Source: Bifidobacterium jacchi
GTDB taxonomy: Bacteria; Actinomycetota; Actinomycetes; Actinomycetales; Bifidobacteriaceae
NCBI RefSeq assembly: GCF_009078285.1
Contig: NZ_RQSP01000022.1
Coordinates: 1 to 43,003, forward strand
Reading direction: 5' to 3'
DNA length: 43,003 nt
Of this stretch, positions 1 through 7,914 are shown piece by piece. Positions within the stretch are counted from its first letter, which is position 1; every line of letters begins with the position of its first letter. The position numbers were made by a program, and so were the translations under genes. The notes under the pieces are model-generated. The model saw nothing but the letters and a program-made list of their open reading frames with translations. It had not been told where the DNA came from and ran no database searches.

Positions 1-43
1 AAGGCGACAAATGGAACCCATGCTGTGTGGATCGGCCTGTGTC

Positions 44-121
44 GTTCGCGGATATCGTTTGCAGGTGCCGTTTGCAGATGCCGTTCGCAGATATTGTTCG
101 CGAGCAGCATCGCTCGCGAAC
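44..121. repeat. 13-bp tandem repeat ending in a hairpin
   Basis: Five head-to-tail 13-base units run from 44 to 108, each beginning GTTCGC or GTTTGC and differing at a few positions. The last unit runs into a perfect 10-bp inverted repeat, GTTCGCGAGC at 96-105 and GCTCGCGAAC at 112-121, with a 6-base loop. No T-tract follows on either strand, so this is not a textbook terminator. The function is unknown and there is no gene here. Confidence 0.6.
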
Positions 122-174
122 GGGAGAGGGGAAAACTCGCGCAATAAAACATACGCAATGCGGCTCACATGCAA

Positions 175-237
175 GGGGCCGGCGTGATGCTTGATATAAC
201 TCGCAGTGAGCACTCCATCAAGCATCACGCCGGCCCC
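175..237 (-). terminator. 21-bp perfect inverted repeat downstream of the PFNA-type operon
   Basis: The arms at 175-195 (starts GGGGCCGGCGTGATG) and 217-237 are exact reverse complements with a 21-base loop. The hairpin lies 37 bases beyond the stop of the last minus-strand gene, where an operon terminator is expected. A clear U-tract is missing, so it could be a bidirectional terminator, a stabilising 3' structure, or a Rho-assisted stop. Confidence 0.6.
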
Positions 238-273
238 GTCCTCTGACCGTATAGGCGTTTAGGCGTTTAGCGC

Positions 274-1095
274 TTAGCGCGTGGCAAGCGCGGCGTTGAC
301 GGCCGGATCGTTGAGCTGACCGAGCCATTCGAGCAGCTCGGGGTAGGTGCTGGGGTTGCGCGCGAGGCACGGACGCAGCTCCGGCGCGTACTGGGCGATG
401 TAGGCCAGCGTGGTGGCGTCGGTGTTCGGATCAAGAGCCTGCTCCGCAGTGTAGCCGTACTGGTTGGTCGCCACCGGAACCTCGAATCCGGATGCGGCGG
501 GCTGCGCGGCGGCGGGCTGGACGGCCGCCGACTGTGCGGCCGCGGGCTGCGGCTCGGCCGCATACGCCGCGGCATACGCGCTCTGCGAAGCGTCGGCGTA
601 GTTGGCAGGCTGATAGGTCTGCTGTACGTTCTGCGGTTGTGCGGCGGCGTAGGCTGCATCGGACACAGGCTGCGCCGCGTAATCGGCGGCGGCATATGCC
701 GGCTGAGCGGTCGGCTCCACAGCGGCTTGAGCGGCCGGCTGCGCATAGTCATAGGTTGCCGCCACAGGCTGTGCGGCCGGCTCCGTAGTCGCCGGTGCCG
801 CAGCCGGCGTTGCGGCAGGCTCGGTCACAGCAGCCGGAGTTGCGGCTGCAGCAGTGGCCGGAGCCTGCTGATCGACGACCGGACCAGCTTGGGCGACGAT
901 GCCCAGAGAAGCCAGATACTGGCGGGCGCGTTCGTCGCCGAATTCGGCGATCCAGCGCTTGAGTCCGGCATACGCACGCGGATTGGCGGCGACATTGGCA
1001 CCGAAATCGGGATTCTCGTAGGCGATTTTCGCGAGCAGCACGGGATCGGCGTTCGGATCCTGCACCGTTGCAACGGCGAGTTCGTAATCAACCAT
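274..1095 (-). CDS. Variant leucine-rich repeat (LRV-like) protein
   Basis: This 273-residue protein has two similar modules at its ends. The N-terminal one (about 1-66) reads DPNADPVLLAKIAYENP and continues to a KRWIAEFGDERARQYL-like helix. The C-terminal one (about 215-273) reads DPNTDATTLAYIAQYAPEL followed by ELLEWLGQL. Both match the Asp-Pro-Asn, Leu-Ala-x-Ile-Ala pattern of actinobacterial variant leucine-rich repeats. Between them lies a roughly 140-residue linker made largely of Ala, Gln, Pro, Tyr and Val. There is no signal peptide or membrane segment, so it is probably cytoplasmic. An AAAGAGG ribosome site precedes the ATG. It starts 14 bases after the phosphatase stop and is the last gene of the operon. 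The role is unknown; binding a partner protein is the natural guess for two repeat modules on a flexible tether. Confidence 0.8.
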   Translation of the reverse strand: MVDYELAVATVQDPNADPVLLAKIAYENPDFGANVAANPRAYAGLKRWIAEFGDERARQYLASLGIVAQAGPVVDQQAPATAAAATPAAVTEPAATPAAAPATTEPAAQPVAATYDYAQPAAQAAVEPTAQPAYAAADYAAQPVSDAAYAAAQPQNVQQTYQPANYADASQSAYAAAYAAEPQPAAAQSAAVQPAAAQPAASGFEVPVATNQYGYTAEQALDPNTDATTLAYIAQYAPELRPCLARNPSTYPELLEWLGQLNDPAVNAALATR

Positions 1096-1109
1096 GGTTA
1101 CCTCTTTCT

Positions 1110-1997
1110 TTATTGTTCCTGGGCATGGTCGAACGTGGTCTGGATGCGCAGGGCATCAAGGGTCTCGTCCGAAACGGATTCAAGATCCTCTCCCTCGGCT
1201 AGTTTACTTGCATGCCATGGAAGAAGGGTCGAATCGTCTTCATTGGTGATATCGGCGACGATGACGGTCACGTTGTCGGTGCCTCCGGCATCCAAGGCGG
1301 CCGCGATCAACGCGTCGACGGCATCCTGCGGTTCACGGTTCGCGGCCGCGATCGAGGCGATCGTATCGTCGTCCACCTCGCCGTGCAGCCCATCGGAGCA
1401 GATGATGAACCGGCCATCCGGCTCGACGGCGTAGAAGTCAGGGCGAATGCCCTCGGGATCGCCGATGCACTGGGTGATGATATTGCGCGGAATCGTCGCC
1501 TCGGCCACCTCGGGCAGCATGGTGCCCGAGTCGATGGCCTCCTGCCTCTTGGAGTGATCCTTGGTGACGTGCGAGATCGTCGAAGCGTCCCACGCCCCGT
1601 TTTCGTCGCGATCAAGATGATAGGTGCGTGAATCCCCGATATTGATGACGTACCACATGCCGGGCTCCCGCTCGGCACCTTCGGTCAGGGCATGCGGGCT
1701 GATCATGCCGGTGACCGTGGTCCCGGACACGCCGTGCAGCTCGTCGCCGATGGCCAGCACATCATGCTGCGCCTGTGCGAGCACGTTCTCGATGTCGGCG
1801 CGTGAGCGGAACGGCATCGCGGCGAGATCGCGCAGTCTGGCCACTGCCGAGGCGCTCGCACGCTGCCCGCCGACACCTCCGCCCATGCCGTCGCAGACGA
1901 GATACACGCCGTTCTCCGCCATGCCGCTGTCCTGGTTGTTTTTGCGCCGAAGCCCGATATTGCTGGCTATGGCGGCTTGAATATGCCGTTCGGTCAT
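1110..1997 (-). CDS. prpC: PP2C-family Ser/Thr protein phosphatase
   Basis: A 295-residue PPM/PP2C phosphatase that removes phosphate from Ser and Thr using two metal ions. Metal and phosphate motifs are intact: NNQDSG (Asp23), VCDGMGGGVGG (Asp36, Gly37), INIGDSRTY in the middle, SDGLHGEVDDD near residue 200, and GGTDNVTV (Asp241, Asn242). No membrane segment is seen, so it acts in the cytosol. Its ATG follows the stop of the transglutaminase-fold gene by one base (TGA-T-ATG), which predicts translational coupling. Position in one operon with a Ser/Thr kinase makes that kinase and its substrates the obvious targets. The 50 residues after the catalytic core are acidic and unassigned. Confidence 0.93.
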   Translation of the reverse strand: MTERHIQAAIASNIGLRRKNNQDSGMAENGVYLVCDGMGGGVGGQRASASAVARLRDLAAMPFRSRADIENVLAQAQHDVLAIGDELHGVSGTTVTGMISPHALTEGAEREPGMWYVINIGDSRTYHLDRDENGAWDASTISHVTKDHSKRQEAIDSGTMLPEVAEATIPRNIITQCIGDPEGIRPDFYAVEPDGRFIICSDGLHGEVDDDTIASIAAANREPQDAVDALIAAALDAGGTDNVTVIVADITNEDDSTLLPWHASKLAEGEDLESVSDETLDALRIQTTFDHAQEQ

Positions 1998-1998
1998 A

Positions 1999-4653
1999 TC
2001 ACCGGCCCTTTCGTTTCCTGATATGTGACAGTATAGGTCCGTTGAACGCGTTTCGCAGAGAGAGCCTCGTGCGGATGCGCCGAAGACGGGGCTGGCTGGC
2101 GAGCATGGTGCGACGCGTGCGCATCACGTCACGCCAGTAGTCGTGCGCCTGGGCATCGTCGATCGGCTCTGCTGAGAACGCCGCATAGTCGGCTTCGCGG
2201 CCAAGCGTGATCAATGGCATCGCGTCGATGTTGAGCTGCCGGGCGATGGCGACGGCCTGTTCGCGTCGTGTTCCCGATGCCGCGATGCCGCTTTGCCGTG
2301 CGAGCGCGTGGATCGCATGCCATCCTGCGGCAACGCGCTGCCCGGCATTGCCGCGACGGCGAGAGCGAGCCAGTGCGATGGCTTTGATCAGCAGAATCAG
2401 CAGCGCGATGAGCAGCGGAATCCACAGGGGTGAGGACCAGATCAGCACGGTGATGACGATGCGTCGAATCCGCGCCCACGCCAGATCGTCGGCGTTGCCG
2501 CCTTCGGCATCGGTTCCGGCGAGCGCCGACTGCCCGCGGGCCTGCGTCTCGTCGCGCAGCGGATCGGTGAGCGGGACTGGAGGCTGTCGGACCAGCGTCT
2601 GCGGGTTCGGGGGCGTCAGATCCTGATTGTCGTCGGGAATCTTCGATTCCTTGGGCGTCGGATAGAACGCGACCCAGCCGTACCCCTCCAGTTTGATCTC
2701 GACCCATGCTTCGATGTCGTTGCCCTTGAACTCGGTGAGCGTGGAGCCGTCCGGTTGCTTGACGGTACGTTTGTCGCTGATGCCGCCCTCGTCGTCCTTC
2801 GGGAGGAATCCGAGCACCACGCGCGAGGGGAGTCCCAGTTCACGGGCCATCAGCGCCATGGCCGAGGCGTACTGTTCGCTGTCGCCCACCATCTGCGTGC
2901 CGGCCAGCAGCAGATTCACGCGATAGCTGCCGTGCCCGGGAAGCGACTGGAAATCGCCGGTCAGACCATGCGAGAACCATCCGGAATCCCTGAGCTTGGT
3001 GGCGAGCGTCAGGGCAGTCGAACCGGCATGGCCTTGCCCGCCGGCCGCGGCGGTGGCGAACTTGCCGACGGAATCGGGCACGTCCTTGGCCTGAGGCTGA
3101 AGCACCTGCGCGGCGTCGGCGTCGGCGATCTGCCGGTCCGTCGGCGTCGCCGGTATGACGCCCTCCTCGGTATAGGTGACGCCCCCGCCGACTTTGTCTT
3201 TGACGATCGCGGAATCGGTGTCGGTGTTGTAGTAGAAGCGATCGGTGAGGGACTGGTCGCCGAATCGCACCGACGTGGCCTCGCCGGCCAGCGGAAGCCA
3301 GTATTCGGAAAAGCCCTTTTCGATGGTGAACGTACTGTTGATCGCGGTGCCTGCCGTCTTGCGGCTGCCGTTGCTGCCGTTGCTGTTGTTGCTGTTGTTG
3401 TCGCTGGCATCGTCCGCGTCGCCGGCGCGCTGGATGCGCGTGCCGACGCGGCGGTAGTCGGATGATCCCGATGCCTCGCGCGAGTCGGACAGATTCCACA
3501 CGCTGCCGTCGAATGAATCCATGACGGCGAGACGCAGCGGCGTGCCCTGGGGCAGATCGGTGACGCGCACCAGCGTATCGTCCTTGTGGTCCTTGATATA
3601 GGCGCGCATGCCGCTTAGCGGGCTCGTATAGTCGTAGGGACTCAGCGGCGGATCGTACATGTCGCGCAGCGTCATGCGCTGCTGACCGATCAGGATGCAG
3701 CCGCCGATGCCGATCGCGGCGGCGAGCGTCACGATGATCGTCGCGCTGATCCAACGGCCCAATTCGAGCAGTCCCATGCGCCACGACATCCATATGACGG
3801 CGATGATCGCGGCGGCGACACCCGAGGCGATGCGATGGAATCCGGATGATGTGCCCAGCAGTGCGCATGCCACCAGCGCGACGGCCTGCGGCAGCGGGCA
3901 CAGCAGTACTGCCCAGCGCGGTTCGGCCACGGCGAGCGCGGCGGTGAGGAAGGCGATCCACAGGCCTATCGTCCATACGGCCATCAGCGAGCCGCCATCG
4001 GCGCCGATGGGCGGCTGAATGGAGATCAGGTATTTGAACGATCCGAACGTCGCCGACCATCCACGGCTCAGCGTGTCGAGCGTCGGCACGACATGTCCGA
4101 TGGTTGTCTCGTTGAGCGCGAGGATCGGGCCGATCACCCACTGCGCCGCCGCCAGAAACACCAGCTGCCACCATAGCCGCAGCGCCGAGGAAACGCCGGC
4201 CAGACCGATCAGCGCGCCGATCAGCGATGCCGTCAGCGCGGCCGGCACCCATAGGAGGAACGAGCCGTAGATGTCGATGAGGTTCGACGTGGCGATCAAC
4301 GTCAGTGCCGCCGCGACCAGAGCGCTGACGCAGGATGCGCCCCAATGGCGTTCGTCGTACGCCACCGGGTGCCTAGGGCGGCCGCCACGCGTCATCCAGA
4401 TCACCGAACGGGTCGAATCCGCCCACGAACCGGTGGTCGACGCGGTGGCCGAGGCGGTTGCGTCGAGACGAGGACCGTGCTGCGGGTTCGGCAGTGCGCC
4501 GGGTTGCGCGCCGGGTTGCGCGCCGGGTTGCATGCCTGGCTGAGCGGCCGCTGTCGACCATGCGGTCGGGGCGACCGGAGCAGCCGGGGAACCGGGGGAA
4601 GCCGGCCGTGGATTGAAATGGCGGGGAGCCGCGTTGCCGGAGGAAACGTTCAT
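1999..4653 (-). CDS. tgm: TgpA-type membrane protein with a transglutaminase-like fold
   Basis: An 884-residue membrane protein with the TgpA layout: a Pro/Ala/Gln-rich N-terminal tail containing QPGAQPGAQPGA repeats, a block of hydrophobic segments (about 100-340), an extracellular transglutaminase-like domain, and one C-terminal membrane helix (VITVLIWSSPLWIPLLIALL). The family often ends with a DUF4129-like tail. The transglutaminase core is recognisable near residues 588-660 (GDSEQYASAMALMARELG, then IEAWVEIKLEGYGWVAFYPTP), but the usual catalytic Cys and His positions read Ser and Glu. It is therefore likely a non-catalytic binding domain. The longer open frame upstream to 5013 is rejected because the ATG at 4651-4653 overlaps the DUF58 stop as ATGA, a coupled start. 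DUF58, MoxR and this protein form a common three-gene set. Confidence 0.88.
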   Translation of the reverse strand: MNVSSGNAAPRHFNPRPASPGSPAAPVAPTAWSTAAAQPGMQPGAQPGAQPGALPNPQHGPRLDATASATASTTGSWADSTRSVIWMTRGGRPRHPVAYDERHWGASCVSALVAAALTLIATSNLIDIYGSFLLWVPAALTASLIGALIGLAGVSSALRLWWQLVFLAAAQWVIGPILALNETTIGHVVPTLDTLSRGWSATFGSFKYLISIQPPIGADGGSLMAVWTIGLWIAFLTAALAVAEPRWAVLLCPLPQAVALVACALLGTSSGFHRIASGVAAAIIAVIWMSWRMGLLELGRWISATIIVTLAAAIGIGGCILIGQQRMTLRDMYDPPLSPYDYTSPLSGMRAYIKDHKDDTLVRVTDLPQGTPLRLAVMDSFDGSVWNLSDSREASGSSDYRRVGTRIQRAGDADDASDNNSNNSNGSNGSRKTAGTAINSTFTIEKGFSEYWLPLAGEATSVRFGDQSLTDRFYYNTDTDSAIVKDKVGGGVTYTEEGVIPATPTDRQIADADAAQVLQPQAKDVPDSVGKFATAAAGGQGHAGSTALTLATKLRDSGWFSHGLTGDFQSLPGHGSYRVNLLLAGTQMVGDSEQYASAMALMARELGLPSRVVLGFLPKDDEGGISDKRTVKQPDGSTLTEFKGNDIEAWVEIKLEGYGWVAFYPTPKESKIPDDNQDLTPPNPQTLVRQPPVPLTDPLRDETQARGQSALAGTDAEGGNADDLAWARIRRIVITVLIWSSPLWIPLLIALLILLIKAIALARSRRRGNAGQRVAAGWHAIHALARQSGIAASGTRREQAVAIARQLNIDAMPLITLGREADYAAFSAEPIDDAQAHDYWRDVMRTRRTMLASQPRLRRIRTRLSLRNAFNGPILSHIRKRKGR

Positions 4654-5981
4654 GACAGTGCCTCCATGACCAATGGCAGATCGTCGAGCGAGGCGACGGT
4701 GGCCAGCGTGAAGCCTTCGAATCGGCGGATGGATTTGTTGGCTCCGGGAACGGTCTGGATGACCAGTCGGCGAGCGGATGCGGGCAGTGCCAGCAGCATG
4801 CGCTTGACCTGGTCGATGCTTTTGATCGAGCCGACCACGAAGTAGTAGAAGGATGCATCCGGCGTGTGGGCGAGTGTGGACCGGACGAGATTCGGATCGT
4901 CGCCGCGATCGGGGACGATCGCGCTGCACGAGTCGAGGAACGCCATCGCCAGCTTCGGCGTGGCATGCGCGTTCGCGGCATGCGAGGCCAGCGGCCTGTT
5001 GAGCGCCAGACACTGCACGCCGATCGACGCGTAGACCGAGATCGCCAGCTCGAACTCGTCCTGACTGATGTAGTCCTCGGGATTGACGCTGATCGTCAGC
5101 GACGTGTCGGTGCGTCGGGTCGCCTCGTACTGCCGGATCATCAGTGTGCCGGTCTTCGACGAGCTCAGCCAGTGCACGTTGCGCACATCATCGCCGGGAC
5201 GGTATTCGCGAAGACCATAGAAATCAAGATCATCGTCGACGATCTGCCCGCTTGGCTGCCCCTCGAGGTCACGCGCCACGCCGGCGTCGAGATTCGGCAG
5301 ATGCACGATGCGTGGATGGATGAATATGGTGACGCGTTCGGCCAGATCCTTTTCATGGCGGGCCAGCCCGAACGGATCGCCCTTGCGCACGCGAAGAGGG
5401 CCAATGCCAAGCACCGCGCGGGACATCGCCGTGAACTGCACGACCGTCCGTTTCGACTGCGAGGGGGCGAGCATGGGGATGGAGAACCGCTCGTGCATCG
5501 TGCCGATGGGCAGATCGCCGCGAGCGGTCGTGGTGGCGGTGCGCCCCGGATTGTCGATGTCGACGTTGACGCAAACCTCGTCGCCGACCGCCACCCGCTT
5601 GTTCGACACATCGATCGACGCGCGGAATCCGGTGTTGCCCAACGACATCAGCAGCGCGGCGAGCATCATCGTCGTCATGATGGCACCGATCGCCAGCAGC
5701 TCATGCCAGCCGAACCGGGCGAACGCGGCGAAGGAGAGCGCGCCGATGCCGATCGTCACCCAGCCGAGCGTCGAGACGTAGCCGGTTAGCACGTGACGCA
5801 GCGCGCGCATGATGCGGCGAATGCGCCGTTGCGCAACGGAACGGCGGTCAGCGCGCTTATCGGAGCGCTGATCAGCGCGCTTCGCACTGCGCTTCTCGAC
5901 ACGCCTGCCGGAGCGCCTGTCGGAGCGCCTGTCGGCGGAATCCCGCCGGATGCGTTGTCGCGCGGCCTGTGGATGTGCCAT
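4650..5981 (-). CDS. DUF58 domain protein
   Basis: A 443-residue protein. The start at 5981 is chosen because AAGGAG lies seven bases before that ATG; an upstream in-frame ATG at 6023 lacks such a site. The first 60 residues are strongly basic, with SDRR, SAKR, SDKR and ADRR repeats, and should stay in the cytosol. Two membrane segments follow (STLGWVTIGIGALSFAAFARF and LLAIGAIMTTMMLAALLMSL). The DUF58 signature is GLREYRPGDDVRNVHWLSS, followed by KTGTLMIRQYEATR and a VWA-like beta-strand region (DTSLTISVNPEDY). DUF58 proteins regularly pair with MoxR ATPases, which may act as chaperones for VWA-type partners. It overlaps the next gene by ATGA. Confidence 0.9.
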   Translation of the reverse strand: MAHPQAARQRIRRDSADRRSDRRSGRRVEKRSAKRADQRSDKRADRRSVAQRRIRRIMRALRHVLTGYVSTLGWVTIGIGALSFAAFARFGWHELLAIGAIMTTMMLAALLMSLGNTGFRASIDVSNKRVAVGDEVCVNVDIDNPGRTATTTARGDLPIGTMHERFSIPMLAPSQSKRTVVQFTAMSRAVLGIGPLRVRKGDPFGLARHEKDLAERVTIFIHPRIVHLPNLDAGVARDLEGQPSGQIVDDDLDFYGLREYRPGDDVRNVHWLSSSKTGTLMIRQYEATRRTDTSLTISVNPEDYISQDEFELAISVYASIGVQCLALNRPLASHAANAHATPKLAMAFLDSCSAIVPDRGDDPNLVRSTLAHTPDASFYYFVVGSIKSIDQVKRMLLALPASARRLVIQTVPGANKSIRRFEGFTLATVASLDDLPLVMEALS

Positions 5982-6076
5982 GGATGCTCCTTGTGTTGCT
6001 TCTCTACGCTCCTCGCGTTCCACGGTCTGACATGGGTTCTGTGCGGTCTGTGCGATTTGTGCGGTTCCGTGCGATC

Positions 6077-7807
6077 CTACGCGCCGAATGCCGCGCCGAC
6101 CGTCGGCACGGGGACATCCTCCAGCAGTCGGGTGATCACGCTTTGCGCGTCGTCGCCGGCGAACGTCGCCTCGGGGGTGAGTGCGATGCGGTGGGCGAGC
6201 ACCGGAACCGCCAGCTCCTTGACGTCGTCGGGAACCACGTATCCGCGTCCGTCCGCCGCAGCCCAGATGCGCGCGCAGCGGGTGAGCGCCAACGCGCCTC
6301 GCATCGATGAGCCGACGGCGATCTTCTCGCTGCGTCGGGTCGCTTCGACGATGCGCACGATGTATTCGAGGAGCGCGTCGTCGATGTGGATGCCTTCGGC
6401 GACGCCGCGCAGTCGCATCACATCATCGCCGGTGAGCACGGGGGAGACCGTATCGGCGCGATCGGTCACGTCCACCTGGCGGAGAATGCCCACGCTCACA
6501 TCATGACCCGGATACCCGATCGAGGTCTTGATGAGGAATCGGTCCATCTGCGCTTCCGGCAGTTTGTAGGTGCCGAGCTGCTCGATCGGATTCTGCGTCG
6601 CGATCACGATGAACGGCTGCGGCACCTCGTGCGTGACGCCGTCAACGGTGACCTTGCGCTCCTCCATGACCTCCAGCAGTGCCGACTGGGTCTTCGGCGA
6701 GGCGCGGTTGATCTCGTCCGCCAACACGATGGAGGCGAAGATGGGTCCTTCTCGGAATGTGAATTCGCCGGTCTTCTGGTTGTAGAACGTGACGCCGACC
6801 ACGTCGGACGGCAGCAGATCCGGCGTGAACTGGATGCGTTTGAACGGTGCCTGGATGGAGTGCGCGATGCCTCGGGCAAGCTGCGTCTTGCCGGTGCCAG
6901 GGTTGTCTTCCAGCAGGATGTGGCCGCCGACCATGAGCGCCGTCAGACACAGGCGGATCGCGCGCTCCTTGCCGACCACCACGCGGGAGACGTTGGTGAG
7001 CAGCGCGTTGAACGCATGCTGGAATTCGCTCACCTGCGCGCTTGGCGTGGCGGCAAGTACGGGCGACGATGCGGCGCGCGCGGTGGCTGTGGTGGCTGTG
7101 GCTGCGGTGGCTGTGGCTGCGGGATTCGTTGCCGCGGGGCTGAACGACGTGGCGGCTCCGGTGATCGGCGCTGCCGCGGCGGTCGCGTTCGGCTGAACGG
7201 TGGCTGCCGAGGCCGGTATGGCCGGTGCCGTCGGGGTCGCTGCCGCAGTGGGCATGACCGGCGATGCGGCCGGATATGGCTGATTCGCTCCTGCGGCGGG
7301 TGATGCTGCCGTTCCTTCCCGCGAGCCGCCGAACTGTTGGGCAATCGCGGCGGAGACCGCAGCCGCGCGTCCTGTTGCCGTGATCACGCGCGTCTTGTCG
7401 TCGAGCGACACCGGAGCCGTCGGCAGCGACGGAGTCGAGACTGGCGTTGCGCTGACCGCTGACGCCGCGGATGTGGACGACCTCGCAGGCGCCGGCCGAG
7501 TCGGCATGGCGGGCGATGCGACCGCGGTTGCAGCAACGGCAGCTGCCGCCGGCGATTGCATGATCGGCGCGCGGGTGATCGTGTCGTCGAAGGTGGCTGC
7601 GGCACCGACCAGCGTCGCGCTGGTGCCGGTGGAGACCGCACGGCTGTTGGACGTGATATGCGTGGCGTCGGAGAGCTGCGTGGCATCATCCAGTGGCGAA
7701 GCGCCGGAGACATTCGTCGGATCGGTGATGTGCGTGGCATCCGACATATGCGTCGGATCGGTGATGTTGGTGGGATCGTCCAGCGGCGGGATGCTCGGTG
7801 TGCTCAT
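6077..7807 (-). CDS. MoxR-family AAA+ ATPase with a repeat-rich N-terminal extension
   Basis: A 576-residue protein; the usual MoxR ATPase is about 320-350 residues and forms the C-terminal part here (about 255-576). Motifs: LEDNPGTGKTQLARGIA (Walker A), SIVLADEINRASPKTQSALLEVMEERKV split by Walker B and the linker, FIVIATQNPIEQ (sensor 1), and LPEAQMDRFLI. The start at 7807 has GGAAGGG upstream; the ATG at 7855 does not. The extra N-terminus begins with a six-residue Thr-rich repeat (PTNITD, PTHMSD, ATHITD, PTNVSG, ATQLSD, ATHITS) followed by a long Ala/Pro/Thr-rich linker. MoxR proteins act as chaperone-like ATPases on VWA/DUF58 partners; the DUF58 gene is directly downstream. Confidence 0.92.
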   Translation of the reverse strand: MSTPSIPPLDDPTNITDPTHMSDATHITDPTNVSGASPLDDATQLSDATHITSNSRAVSTGTSATLVGAAATFDDTITRAPIMQSPAAAAVAATAVASPAMPTRPAPARSSTSAASAVSATPVSTPSLPTAPVSLDDKTRVITATGRAAAVSAAIAQQFGGSREGTAASPAAGANQPYPAASPVMPTAAATPTAPAIPASAATVQPNATAAAAPITGAATSFSPAATNPAATATAATATTATARAASSPVLAATPSAQVSEFQHAFNALLTNVSRVVVGKERAIRLCLTALMVGGHILLEDNPGTGKTQLARGIAHSIQAPFKRIQFTPDLLPSDVVGVTFYNQKTGEFTFREGPIFASIVLADEINRASPKTQSALLEVMEERKVTVDGVTHEVPQPFIVIATQNPIEQLGTYKLPEAQMDRFLIKTSIGYPGHDVSVGILRQVDVTDRADTVSPVLTGDDVMRLRGVAEGIHIDDALLEYIVRIVEATRRSEKIAVGSSMRGALALTRCARIWAAADGRGYVVPDDVKELAVPVLAHRIALTPEATFAGDDAQSVITRLLEDVPVPTVGAAFGA

Positions 7808-7914
7808 GGGTTCCCTTCCTGTGGTTGAGAATGGCGATGTTCTCGATGATGGCAATGTGGGTGATGACGATGGCGGAGTGATGGACTATGGATGCATGGA
7901 TGATGCCTGTCGCG

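Noticed and set aside
4654..5013. 120-residue N-terminal extension of the transglutaminase-fold protein
   Set aside because: Arg-rich shadow of the DUF58 gene; the ATGA-coupled start at 4653 is better.
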